A stretch of DNA of 50,766 nt from a virus, in the IMG/VR virus record IMGVR_UViG_3300030451_005164, positions 1-50,766 of that record, one strand, 5' to 3'. The notes under the pieces were generated by a model. It saw nothing but the letters and a program-made list of their open reading frames with translations. It made no database searches and was not told where the DNA came from. Below, piece by piece: positions 44,511 to 50,766 of this stretch (positions within the stretch are counted from its first letter, which is position 1; every line of letters starts with the position of its first letter). Made by a program: the position numbers and the translations under genes.

Positions 44511-45374
44511 TTAATTTTTATTTCTGCCGTAGCTAGTTAATGGTTGATCTTTTACAAATGTACCGTTAATCATTTTGCCTTTACGCTTAGCGATAACTTT
44601 ATAAGCTTCTTGTATACAGTCTTCAATAGGTATGCCAGCAAGCTCAGCTAAATTAGTTAACACAACTACAGCATCGCCAATACCATCAACAAGCTCAGCT
44701 GTATCTTCTTTTAATATAGCTCTACCTATCTCGCCAGTCTCTTCCATTAGTTTAATGTATTGAGTTTTAACATCGCCTTTGTCATATAAACCACGTTCAG
44801 CAGCCCATATTCTAATACAGTCAAATATGTTATCGCCACAGTCATCGCATGCTGTATCGCAAATATCTTTGTCTTGTAAAGCTTCAACTACGCGTTTATC
44901 AAAATAAGAGTTATTGTCAAACCATCTAGCGAAAGCTTTATTATATACATAGCATCGATCGCTAGTATATTGCGACGATTTTACATTGTTCATTATCCAT
45001 TTAATAGAAGCTTCTGTTATTATAACACTACCAGCTTCTGTTTCCCATGTCATGCCTAAGTTGTCCATTAACTGGCCTTTCAACTTGTTAACTGGACATG
45101 GAAACGTTGTAGTCATTTCTGTTACGTTTATGTTCATATTGTTTAATTCTATAAAATTGTTATTAAATAATTCTTTGTATAATTGTCTGTCAACTCTATA
45201 ACCGTGACGCTCTTGTAAATACAGTTCACGCTTAGATATATAATCTATATCATCAGACATTTCTAGTATTTCATACTCGCCAGGCTCATAGCCTTGTTGC
45301 TCTTCAACTCTATACTTAATGTTGTTTGTTACACCTATTTTTACACCCGGTATATGGTATATTGCATACGTCAT
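44511..45374 (-). CDS. Fusion of GIY-YIG-like domain and MazG-like pyrophosphohydrolase
   Basis: A 287-residue protein. Residues 1-75 resemble a GIY-YIG/T5orf172 nuclease domain: Ala-Ile-Tyr (4-6), Lys-Ile-Gly-Val-Thr-Asn-Asn (12-18), Arg22 and the Arg-Glu-Leu-Tyr-Leu-Gln-Glu helix with Glu50. The usual second Tyr is Lys12, so it may be inactive. Residues 80-190 are unassigned and contain a Cys cluster at 172, 176, 179 and 186. Residues 205-270 are MazG-like, with Glu211-Glu212-x-x-Glu215 and Glu227-x-x-Asp230 plus Asp234. It overlaps the hydroxymethylase gene at ATGA. A dNTP-clearing role, perhaps dCTP, is inference from context. Confidence 0.75.
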   Translation of the reverse strand: MTYAIYHIPGVKIGVTNNIKYRVEEQQGYEPGEYEILEMSDDIDYISKRELYLQERHGYRVDRQLYKELFNNNFIELNNMNINVTEMTTTFPCPVNKLKGQLMDNLGMTWETEAGSVIITEASIKWIMNNVKSSQYTSDRCYVYNKAFARWFDNNSYFDKRVVEALQDKDICDTACDDCGDNIFDCIRIWAAERGLYDKGDVKTQYIKLMEETGEIGRAILKEDTAELVDGIGDAVVVLTNLAELAGIPIEDCIQEAYKVIAKRKGKMINGTFVKDQPLTSYGRNKN

Positions 45375-46015
45375 ATCTTGTCGTTATATAAATGTAAGTT
45401 GTGTGCAAAGTGATAATATGTACCAACATCATATCCTGTCTTCTGTGCAACTAGCATTTGCAAGTTTGAAAACTGATACTGATCGTTACAGAAGCCATAC
45501 CAGAGATCATTAGAACGCATTACAACAGACATATTAAGCTTATTGTTTAATACTGTAAACTGTACAGCATACGTACATGGTGTGTCTTTAGTATACTGAG
45601 GCCATTCTTTAGCATCATAAATTGTTATAGCTGCATGTCTAGTGTTAGGATTTTCTTTTAACTTAGCTATAACATAATCTAACTGATCATGTCTTTTCCA
45701 TTGATAGCCGTAATTAGAATTAACCTCGCCATTAATATCAGCCATACGTTCCCATATAGGTGGAACTTTGCCATATAACTCACCTAGTTTACTAACACGT
45801 GGATCGCCAGACAAATACCATTGCCATTCAGCTTCAGCATATTCAATTGACCAGTTGCGTTTAACTTTACTGTCTTTAATAGTATTTAAAGCAGGATATT
45901 CTATTTCAAAACCTACGTTAAACAAAGCTTTAGTGTCAGCAAAGTTTACACCGTCTTTAATTATCATGTCATGTAGCTTATGAAAAGCTTCATTAGCTGT
46001 ATTAAACTTAAGCAT
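45371..46015 (-). CDS. ThyA-family enzyme, likely dCMP hydroxymethylase
   Basis: A 214-residue thymidylate synthase-fold enzyme. Catalytic Cys147 lies in Pro-Cys-Thr-Tyr-Ala-Val-Gln-Phe, Glu63 matches the folate-side Glu, Arg167 and Asp170 sit in Met-Arg-Ser-Asn-Asp, and His208/Tyr210 match the nucleotide-binding pair. At the position of the uracil-selecting Asn177 of E. coli ThyA there is Asp178 (Gly-Phe-Cys-Asn-Asp), as in T4 gp42 (Asp179). The Gly-Glu-x-Asn-Ser-Asn-Tyr-Gly segment also resembles T4 gp42. This predicts action on dCMP, giving hydroxymethyl- or methyl-dCMP, not dTMP. About 50 C-terminal residues of ThyA are absent. It overlaps its neighbours on both sides. Confidence 0.8.
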   Translation of the reverse strand: MLKFNTANEAFHKLHDMIIKDGVNFADTKALFNVGFEIEYPALNTIKDSKVKRNWSIEYAEAEWQWYLSGDPRVSKLGELYGKVPPIWERMADINGEVNSNYGYQWKRHDQLDYVIAKLKENPNTRHAAITIYDAKEWPQYTKDTPCTYAVQFTVLNNKLNMSVVMRSNDLWYGFCNDQYQFSNLQMLVAQKTGYDVGTYYHFAHNLHLYNDKI

Positions 46016-46145
46016 ATATATCGCCTTTAATATTATACCATACTTTTAAACCTAAAGTACTATTACGTTTAGTAAGTATTTTAGTTTTACCAAAATGGTT
46101 TATTGCTATTGTTTTATAATCAAGATGTTTTATTGTATTTATCAT
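46008..46145 (-). CDS. Small overlapping ORF of 45 residues
   Basis: An ATG at 46145 opens a 45-codon frame that ends at 46008 in a TAA overlapping the hydroxymethylase start, and begins 26 bases inside the gene upstream. It fills exactly the 104-base gap between those genes. The product is basic, rich in Lys, Ile and Asn (starting Met-Ile-Asn-Thr-Ile-Lys-His-Leu-Asp-Tyr), with no known domain. The head-to-tail overlaps at both ends, as elsewhere in this operon, support a real gene. Function unknown. Confidence 0.6.
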   Translation of the reverse strand: MINTIKHLDYKTIAINHFGKTKILTKRNSTLGLKVWYNIKGDIYA

Positions 46146-46392
46146 AATAGTATTTATAATATTCGTACATTTTTTTGTGAACATTTGCTACTGTATAGTT
46201 AGCAGGATCAACATGTACTTTGTTATTAATTCTAATTTCTATTTTCCAATTGCCATCAGACATATCCCAATTAGGCACAACACAGACAGCAATGCTATTA
46301 TCTAAACACCATTGTATCATTTTACTATAACCTATTGGAATTGGATTTGGCCCTGCAGATCGACTAACTTTTTTTTGTTTCTTTTTAAACAT
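46120..46392 (-). CDS. Small basic hypothetical protein
   Basis: A 90-residue protein. The ATG at 46392 overlaps the primase-helicase stop by one base (TAATG); the ATG at 46401 is also in frame but would overlap by ten bases. It begins with a run of lysines (Met-Phe-Lys-Lys-Lys-Gln-Lys-Lys), has a Met-Ile-Gln-Trp-Cys-Leu-Asp-Asn helix and a Trp-Lys-Ile-Glu-Ile-Arg strand, and a Tyr-rich helical end. No known motif. It follows the replicative helicase and could be an accessory factor. Confidence 0.6.
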   Translation of the reverse strand: MFKKKQKKVSRSAGPNPIPIGYSKMIQWCLDNSIAVCVVPNWDMSDGNWKIEIRINNKVHVDPANYTVANVHKKMYEYYKYYYDKYNKTS

Positions 46393-48107
46393 TACTCCCA
46401 AGGCATTGGCTCAGCTTCAGCGTCGACAACGTCATGAGGTACAAAGCAGCCAGATCGTGGCTCCCATGTAAAGAAAGACTCAGCACCGTTTTCACCGAGG
46501 TTTTGAAACTTAACTTTAAGTACTTTTACTTTAGTTGTTTTAGCTTCATAATCTCTGTGAACTAATAAGCCGTGATAACTAGCATCGTACCACTCACCAC
46601 CACCTTTAATATTGTACATTGTTGGCTCTTCCATTTTACCGTCTTGGCCTTTGTACATTTTAGTCGGGTGTGCTACAATAAAAGTTAGCACATCGTACTT
46701 TTTACAAAATGTTTCTATCTTTTGCAGATAATCCATTGTATAACGGTTAACATCATCTGAGTGTGCGTTTGTATCTCTGATCTTATTAAATGGATCTAGA
46801 ACTAAACATTTAATACCTTTACGTTTAACAAGCTCAGCGCCTTTGCGTAAGACAGCTTCTAAATTATATTTATCCATATCAATAAAGAAGTAGTTGTCAT
46901 TAACATGTTCAGTAACTTGATCCCATTTACTGCTACCAATATCACTAACAGCTGGCATGTCTTGCCAATGTTTACGCATTAGTTTGTGCGCGTGTAAATA
47001 CACTGGTTGGTTTTCTGGACTAGCATACGCAGTCTTCCAACCGTATAGTTGATTATAGCCCACAACCATTTGGTCAACAAAGTCAGACTTGCCGCTACTG
47101 GGTACGCCAGTAACAGTAATAAACTGACCGGTGTAAGTAGAGAAAATACTATCAAAGTTTTTAAGTCCGATTTGAAAGCCGGGTTTAAAGCCATTTTGAA
47201 CAAAGTCTTTAAGTTCATCTTCTATATCTTTTAATGTAGACACGCCCTCAAGAGGTACAGGTCTAACGTTATCAATTACATCTCTGAGCTTTTCAGCTCC
47301 GTACTTAACTAAATAATCATTTGCGTCTTTACAGTCCTCGAAGTCGACTAGATAACAAACTTCAGCACCAAGCCTACGAATAAACTCTTGCTTTAGTGCT
47401 TGGCCAGGTTCATCAGCATCAACTGCTAATATAACTTTTTCTTTGTCATCAAAATAGTCTATGCAATTATCTAAATAATCGAGATTGTTTGAGTTTAACG
47501 TAGCACCATTAGGTACTGATATAACGTTTTTAACTCCCGCTTCGTGCATTGCAAGCACGTCCATCTCACCTTCAACTATGACACAAGCGTCATAACCGAT
47601 AATACTGTTGATGTTATAAAATATTTTCTCTGCACCTTTGTACAGTTTAAAATTCTTACGGCCATCACGGTATTTAACGTTTATGAGTTGATCGCCCATG
47701 TAATAGTTAAATTGAATAGTATTCTCAGATTTACCTGTCTGCGGCATATACTCTTCACCTGTAGTAACTTTTAAATCACGAAGAGAAGCTAGTGATATAC
47801 CACGCTCTTTAAACCAGCTTTCAACTTTCGCACTTACTTCATTTAAAGGCTCAACCGTAGGTCTAACATATACCTTTTCGCTGGCGCCTTTACGTTGGTA
47901 GGTGTGAAGTTGAAAACTAGTATTACAGTTATGACAGGTGCCAAGACCACGTTCCCAATCATAAGAAGCGCATTTAGCTTTCTTATTTTCAGGTTTCCTA
48001 GTGTGAGAACACGTAGGGCATATACCCTGCGTCTTCCCAACTTCTAGGCCATACTGATTGAACTGGTCAATCGTAAATCCATTGATCTCTCTTTCCTGTA
48101 CGTTCAT
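46392..48107 (-). CDS. Primase-helicase (T7 gp4-like)
   Basis: A 571-residue bifunctional replication enzyme. Residues 30-61 form a zinc ribbon with Cys30, Cys33, Cys58 and Cys61. The TOPRIM primase domain has Glu179-Gly-Glu (179-181) with Asp183, and Asp230/Asp232. The RecA-like helicase domain has Walker A Gly-Val-Pro-Ser-Ser-Gly-Lys-Ser (334-341), Walker B ending at Asp438 and Val-Ala-His-Pro (478-481). It unwinds the fork and lays primers for the lagging strand. The order is that of T7 gp4. No DNA polymerase is in the window, so that gene should lie outside. Confidence 0.92.
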   Translation of the reverse strand: MNVQEREINGFTIDQFNQYGLEVGKTQGICPTCSHTRKPENKKAKCASYDWERGLGTCHNCNTSFQLHTYQRKGASEKVYVRPTVEPLNEVSAKVESWFKERGISLASLRDLKVTTGEEYMPQTGKSENTIQFNYYMGDQLINVKYRDGRKNFKLYKGAEKIFYNINSIIGYDACVIVEGEMDVLAMHEAGVKNVISVPNGATLNSNNLDYLDNCIDYFDDKEKVILAVDADEPGQALKQEFIRRLGAEVCYLVDFEDCKDANDYLVKYGAEKLRDVIDNVRPVPLEGVSTLKDIEDELKDFVQNGFKPGFQIGLKNFDSIFSTYTGQFITVTGVPSSGKSDFVDQMVVGYNQLYGWKTAYASPENQPVYLHAHKLMRKHWQDMPAVSDIGSSKWDQVTEHVNDNYFFIDMDKYNLEAVLRKGAELVKRKGIKCLVLDPFNKIRDTNAHSDDVNRYTMDYLQKIETFCKKYDVLTFIVAHPTKMYKGQDGKMEEPTMYNIKGGGEWYDASYHGLLVHRDYEAKTTKVKVLKVKFQNLGENGAESFFTWEPRSGCFVPHDVVDAEAEPMPWE

Positions 48108-48110
48108 TTA

Positions 48111-48419
48111 TTAAAACGGTAAATCTTCATCAGCTACAGGCGTAGGTGCTGGTGCAGCTGGTTGGTTATCGCGTGGTGCAGTATCAACGTTAGTACCATT
48201 AGTCCACACAACTTTAACATTGCCAAGGTATGTCTTTGGCGCCTTAGCATCACGCTCTTCTTTTGTTTGTTCAACAACAACTGGGCCTTGATTACCAAAC
48301 TGATCAGGCTCATCATTGAGCGTAATAGTTATTGGTAAATACTTACCTTTTTTACCGACATAGATTTTATCTTTCGGTATATCGTTGAGGTTGATACTCG
48401 TTTTAATAATACTTGCCAT
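48111..48419 (-). CDS. Single-stranded DNA-binding protein
   Basis: A 102-residue protein with a beta-rich body (residues 10-75) and a Pro/Ala-rich linker leading to the acidic tip Asp-Glu-Asp-Leu-Pro-Phe, the SSB-type tail that recruits helicase, polymerase and nucleases. It is smaller than cellular SSB and probably a phage variant of the OB fold. It lies between the primase-helicase and a 55-residue ORF. The C-terminal tip makes the call firm; the fold is inferred. Confidence 0.8.
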   Translation of the reverse strand: MASIIKTSINLNDIPKDKIYVGKKGKYLPITITLNDEPDQFGNQGPVVVEQTKEERDAKAPKTYLGNVKVVWTNGTNVDTAPRDNQPAAPAPTPVADEDLPF

Positions 48420-48587
48420 TTAGTAATTATTTATTTGGTGAAACATACGCTGCATCTGTTGTTTAGTAGCGCCAGTCGTTCTACGCAGATTATCTACAGC
48501 TTTTACGTGGCTTTGATTTTTATAAAAGTTAGTTTCTTTGGTTTTTAAACCTGTTACATCACATACTCTTGTTTTTGCTCTAGGCAT
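48420..48587 (-). CDS. Small ORF of 55 residues
   Basis: A 55-codon frame from the ATG at 48587 to a TAA at 48420 that abuts the SSB start. It fills the gap between the exonuclease and SSB genes. The product is basic (starts Met-Pro-Arg-Ala-Lys-Thr-Arg), Arg/Lys/Thr/Gln-rich, and has a helical C-terminal half with Thr-Lys-Gln-Gln-Met-Gln-Arg-Met. Likely a small DNA-binding or replication accessory protein, by composition only. Confidence 0.65.
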   Translation of the reverse strand: MPRAKTRVCDVTGLKTKETNFYKNQSHVKAVDNLRRTTGATKQQMQRMFHQINNY

Positions 48588-48590
48588 AGT

Positions 48591-49322
48591 TTAAAGGGTT
48601 TTAGTTAATAAATGTTGCTTGTGATCAAAATTATCTGTTTGATAGAACAACTCGTATGCGTCACAAGCTCTACGCACTTTGTCTTCGCCTTTTGCATAAA
48701 AATCAGGCGAACAATCAAACAAACCTATTTGATGTGTTTCTTTGTCAATAACAATGAATAACATCTCATAGCCAAATAGAGTGCTATAAATAAAGGCTTG
48801 GCTGTCATAATTAAACTTATTAGCTGACCACTGAAACTTATCTATATCGCTTGTAGTTTTAAGATCGATAACTAGTTTTTCTTCGTGATTTATTACGTCA
48901 GCTTTGCCTTTCCACATTTGACCGTGGATTTTTTGTACACGCGGCTCTTCATAATCAACCTCGCCAAGTATGGGTTTAATTAAGTCTCTACACACGTCGT
49001 TACTTTGTATAGCTTCTGTCATCAGTTGTATCTTGTCAACTTCATGCTGTAATAAACATAGTTCACCTTCTGATATTTCTTTGTAAGCTTTAGTGTTACG
49101 AGTAGTAGTTTCAACTACTTTAAATCTATTTAACTTGTCAGGTTCTAGTATTGCAGTATGAAAATATCCACCAACTAAGAGAGCCGGGCTGCTAGGCTTA
49201 GGTTTATGTAGATCTTTAGGATTTTTTAACAATACAGAGATGTCAGAGTTGCTAAGGAACTGTTTGCCAAAGTCGCCATAGTAATGCTCGTCTTCTCTTA
49301 GTTTATCGTAGATGTCTTTCAT
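48591..49322 (-). CDS. PD-(D/E)XK exonuclease (RecE/DUF3799-like)
   Basis: A 243-residue nuclease. The N-terminal part has Ser-Asn-Ser-Asp (24-27) and Gly-Gly-Tyr-Phe-His-Thr-Ala-Ile-Leu-Glu-Pro (51-61). The active site reads Gly-Lys-Ala-Asp (Asp142), Ile-Asp-Leu-Lys (Asp153, Lys155) and the RecB-family Gln175-x-x-x-Tyr179. These are features of the RecE/DUF3799 group that resects double-strand ends. It sits beside the ERF annealase, and the pair forms a two-component recombination system of the exonuclease-plus-annealase type. It shares one base with the annealase stop. Confidence 0.85.
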   Translation of the reverse strand: MKDIYDKLREDEHYYGDFGKQFLSNSDISVLLKNPKDLHKPKPSSPALLVGGYFHTAILEPDKLNRFKVVETTTRNTKAYKEISEGELCLLQHEVDKIQLMTEAIQSNDVCRDLIKPILGEVDYEEPRVQKIHGQMWKGKADVINHEEKLVIDLKTTSDIDKFQWSANKFNYDSQAFIYSTLFGYEMLFIVIDKETHQIGLFDCSPDFYAKGEDKVRRACDAYELFYQTDNFDHKQHLLTKTL

Positions 49323-49864
49323 TATGCTAACTGTTTAATTTGAGCGTCAGTTAATGTATACTTCTTTTTAATAGCATCAACTGATCCACCGTTTTTAACA
49401 AAGTCTAATGCTTTAATCATTTGCTCTTTTGTTATTTTAGCTTTAGGTTTTGTAGTAACTTGAGCTGCCTTGCCATGGTGATTTGTAGCGTCAGCGTCTT
49501 CAGTATCATCAATTAATAGTAAATTGCCGAGCGCATACTTTTTTGCGTATGTAGATGCTGCGCCAAACTGTTGAGCAGTCTGCATACCTTTTTGCTGCAT
49601 ATCAACGCCAACTACGGCGGTAGCGTGTATAGCATTTTTACCATCGCTAATTGTAGCAGTGGATTTAATCATTGGAACTGGATCTGTAGCGATCAGCTCT
49701 TCTGATATTGTTACATAAATATTGTGTTGTAATAAGAAAGGCTTTATACCTTCAAGGATGTCTTCAGCTTTACGAAAATAGTACTTACCAAAGCTATTGT
49801 ATGAAGACTTTTTTGCTTTTAACTTAGTCTGTACATCAGCTAGTTTTTTAGTTAAATCTGTCAT
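49322..49864 (-). CDS. ERF-family single-strand annealing protein
   Basis: A 180-residue protein. It has the ERF core: Tyr-Tyr-Phe-Arg-Lys-Ala-Glu-Asp-Ile near residues 28-36, Pro-Phe-Leu (38-44 region), and Gln-Gln-Phe-Gly-Ala-Ala-Ser-Thr-Tyr-Ala-Lys-Lys-Tyr-Ala near residues 97-111, ending in Asp-Asp-Thr-Glu-Asp-Ala-Asp. A Lys-rich tail with a small helical domain follows. ERF proteins anneal complementary single strands for recombination and concatemer formation. Located between exonuclease and sigma factor genes. Confidence 0.88.
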   Translation of the reverse strand: MTDLTKKLADVQTKLKAKKSSYNSFGKYYFRKAEDILEGIKPFLLQHNIYVTISEELIATDPVPMIKSTATISDGKNAIHATAVVGVDMQQKGMQTAQQFGAASTYAKKYALGNLLLIDDTEDADATNHHGKAAQVTTKPKAKITKEQMIKALDFVKNGGSVDAIKKKYTLTDAQIKQLA

Positions 49865-49926
49865 TGGTATATTGGTTTAGGTTATATATATAATTACATA
49901 ACTAATTTATAATTTAAACGAGTAAC

Positions 49927-50676
49927 TTACAGATAATCAAGCACTTGCGAGTAATTTAAACAAGATTTTAATTTATCTATAGCTTGCTTTTTTAGCTGTG
50001 AAACACGAACATAAGAGCTTACTCCGTTTATATCTAAATAATGTGCTATTTGTTTAGCAGACTGTTTATCACAGCCAAGACCATAGCTTAATCTAAGTAT
50101 ATGATATTCTTTTTCAGTTAAATGCTTTAGCATTATGTTTTGAATAAATCTACTAAGCTTTTCTTTTTTCATTGGATCAGAACTTTCATCTACAAATTGT
50201 GGTAGCATATTGTCTTCGACTTCTTGATCAATACTAGAAAACATTGAGTTAAAAAACAAAGCTTGATTTTTTTCATTATTGTCAAAGTTATTTCTTATAT
50301 CATTTAGCTTATGTTCTGGTATACGCATTGGTGATCTATTAGCATCAGTGCTACGGCGTATTGCACCGCGTATACGTTTAGCTAAATAAGATTTTAATGT
50401 TTTTTCAGGATCTTTTGAATCAAAGATTTGTTTCCATATTATTTTATCAACAGCTTGCACTAAACCTATTTGGCCCATACTTATTAAATCTTGTATATTC
50501 ATTATACCAGATGCTGAGTCGCTAGTTGAAAAATTACGAGCTATGTTTTCTACAAGAGGCATAAACTTAATAATAAGTTCATCTCTAGTATATTCGTCCC
50601 AAAACTTACCTTCTGGTTGTGATTGTTTTAAGTCTTTTTTATATCTACTATAATTGTCGTTATCGTACTGTTTCAT
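49927..50676 (-). CDS. Sigma-70 family transcription factor
   Basis: A 249-residue protein. Region 2 (about residues 34-120) is clear: Met-Pro-Leu-Val-Glu-Asn-Ile-Ala, then Ile-Gln-Asp-Leu-Ile-Ser-Met-Gly-Gln-Ile-Gly-Leu-Val, then Leu-Ala-Lys-Arg-Ile-Arg-Gly-Ala-Ile-Arg-Arg and Arg-Ile-Pro-Glu-His. Region 4 (about residues 185-245) has Leu-Thr-Glu-Lys-Glu-Tyr and a recognition helix with Arg-Val-Ser-Gln-Leu-Lys-Lys. A classical region 3 is reduced. It likely directs host polymerase to phage promoters, which would also explain why no host-type promoter is obvious. It overlaps a truncated HTH gene at ATGA. A 62-base A/T-rich gap without visible promoter separates it from the ERF gene. Confidence 0.88.
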   Translation of the reverse strand: MKQYDNDNYSRYKKDLKQSQPEGKFWDEYTRDELIIKFMPLVENIARNFSTSDSASGIMNIQDLISMGQIGLVQAVDKIIWKQIFDSKDPEKTLKSYLAKRIRGAIRRSTDANRSPMRIPEHKLNDIRNNFDNNEKNQALFFNSMFSSIDQEVEDNMLPQFVDESSDPMKKEKLSRFIQNIMLKHLTEKEYHILRLSYGLGCDKQSAKQIAHYLDINGVSSYVRVSQLKKQAIDKLKSCLNYSQVLDYL

Positions 50677-50766
50677 AGTTGTTGATTAAGTAATTCTTTT
50701 TCTTTTTTAAGCTCATTACACATGTGTCTGTGTATCGTACGCGATGAACAGTCTAACAGTCCTGCG
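50673..50766 (-). CDS. HTH-type protein, 5' truncated at the window edge
   Basis: On the - strand the frame is open from the last full codon of the window and stops in a TGA that overlaps the sigma factor start (ATGA). Thirty residues are visible: Gly-Leu-Leu-Asp-Cys-Ser-Ser-Arg-Thr-Ile-His-Arg-His fits the second half of a helix-turn-helix, followed by a Lys/Glu-rich coiled tail. Probably a DNA-binding regulator or sigma-associated protein; most of it lies outside. Confidence 0.55.
   Translation of the reverse strand, partial: AGLLDCSSRTIHRHMCNELKKEKELLNQQL

Noticed and set aside
45371-46015. Plain thymidylate synthase
   Set aside because: The uracil-selecting Asn is Asp and the motif around it matches dCMP hydroxymethylase better; a methylating dCMP enzyme remains possible.
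47049-47234. 61-residue + strand ORF within the primase-helicase
   Set aside because: Antisense to the Walker A region of a clearly functional gene; no supporting feature.
1-50766. Integrated prophage or temperate phage
   Set aside because: No integrase, repressor of known type, attachment site or bacterial flank was seen; genes beyond the edges are unknown, so temperate life is not excluded.
1-50766. Terminal repeats or proof of circularity
   Set aside because: The first and last bases do not match each other, and both edge genes are truncated at their 5' ends, so the window is an internal or arbitrarily cut segment.

Overview
The window reads as part of the genome of an AT-rich, lytic-looking tailed phage, probably podovirus-like, that infects a marine member of the Bacteroidota. 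Phage identity rests on an ordered packaging and virion module: terminase, portal, scaffold-like protein, major capsid protein, head-tail and tail proteins, and two proteins of about 2,800 residues. The host assignment rests on three independent signs. There is a small histone H1 (Hc1)-like protein of the Bacteroidota type. One secreted protein ends in a type IX secretion (T9SS) sorting domain, and that system is known only from this phylum. Start codons lack Shine-Dalgarno sequences and sit in A/T-rich leaders. Module order and giant proteins recall crAss-like and Cellulophaga podoviruses; this is inference from remembered families, not from a search.

Layout. From 1 to 41683 every gene is on the + strand. 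1-4656 holds a 5'-truncated virion-type gene, a winged-helix-like protein, a HExxH protein, a holin, a decoration-type protein, a LamG-type adhesin and small conserved proteins including a GroES-like one. 4610-12295 is packaging and head. A strong UUCG terminator follows the capsid gene. 12356-34656 is the connector, tail and injected-protein block. 34656-38411 is an unusual envelope cassette: a lipoprotein beta-barrel, a membrane coiled-coil protein, a secreted thioredoxin-fold protein without cysteines, and a repeat protein with a T9SS sorting domain. 38415-41683 contains fibre-type proteins and a DUF5675 lysis-type enzyme.

From 41709 to the right edge all genes are on the - strand and form one dense operon. 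In transcription order these are a truncated HTH gene, a sigma-70-like factor, an ERF annealase, a PD-(D/E)XK exonuclease, a 55-aa ORF, an SSB, a primase-helicase, two small ORFs, a dCMP-hydroxymethylase-like ThyA-family enzyme, a GIY-YIG/MazG fusion, a second MazG-like protein, a DUF1064-like nuclease, a class II ribonucleotide reductase and the Hc1-like protein. The operon ends in a hairpin terminator between the two convergent blocks. Together they would redirect transcription, replicate and recombine DNA, and rework the dNTP pool, possibly toward a modified cytosine.

Both edge genes lack their 5' ends and point away from the missing segment. If the genome is circular, the divergent promoter region and further early genes (no DNA polymerase, integrase or classical endolysin is seen here) lie outside. 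I saw no tRNA, CRISPR array or insertion sequence, and no intergenic gap exceeds about 70 bases once the small ORFs are counted.
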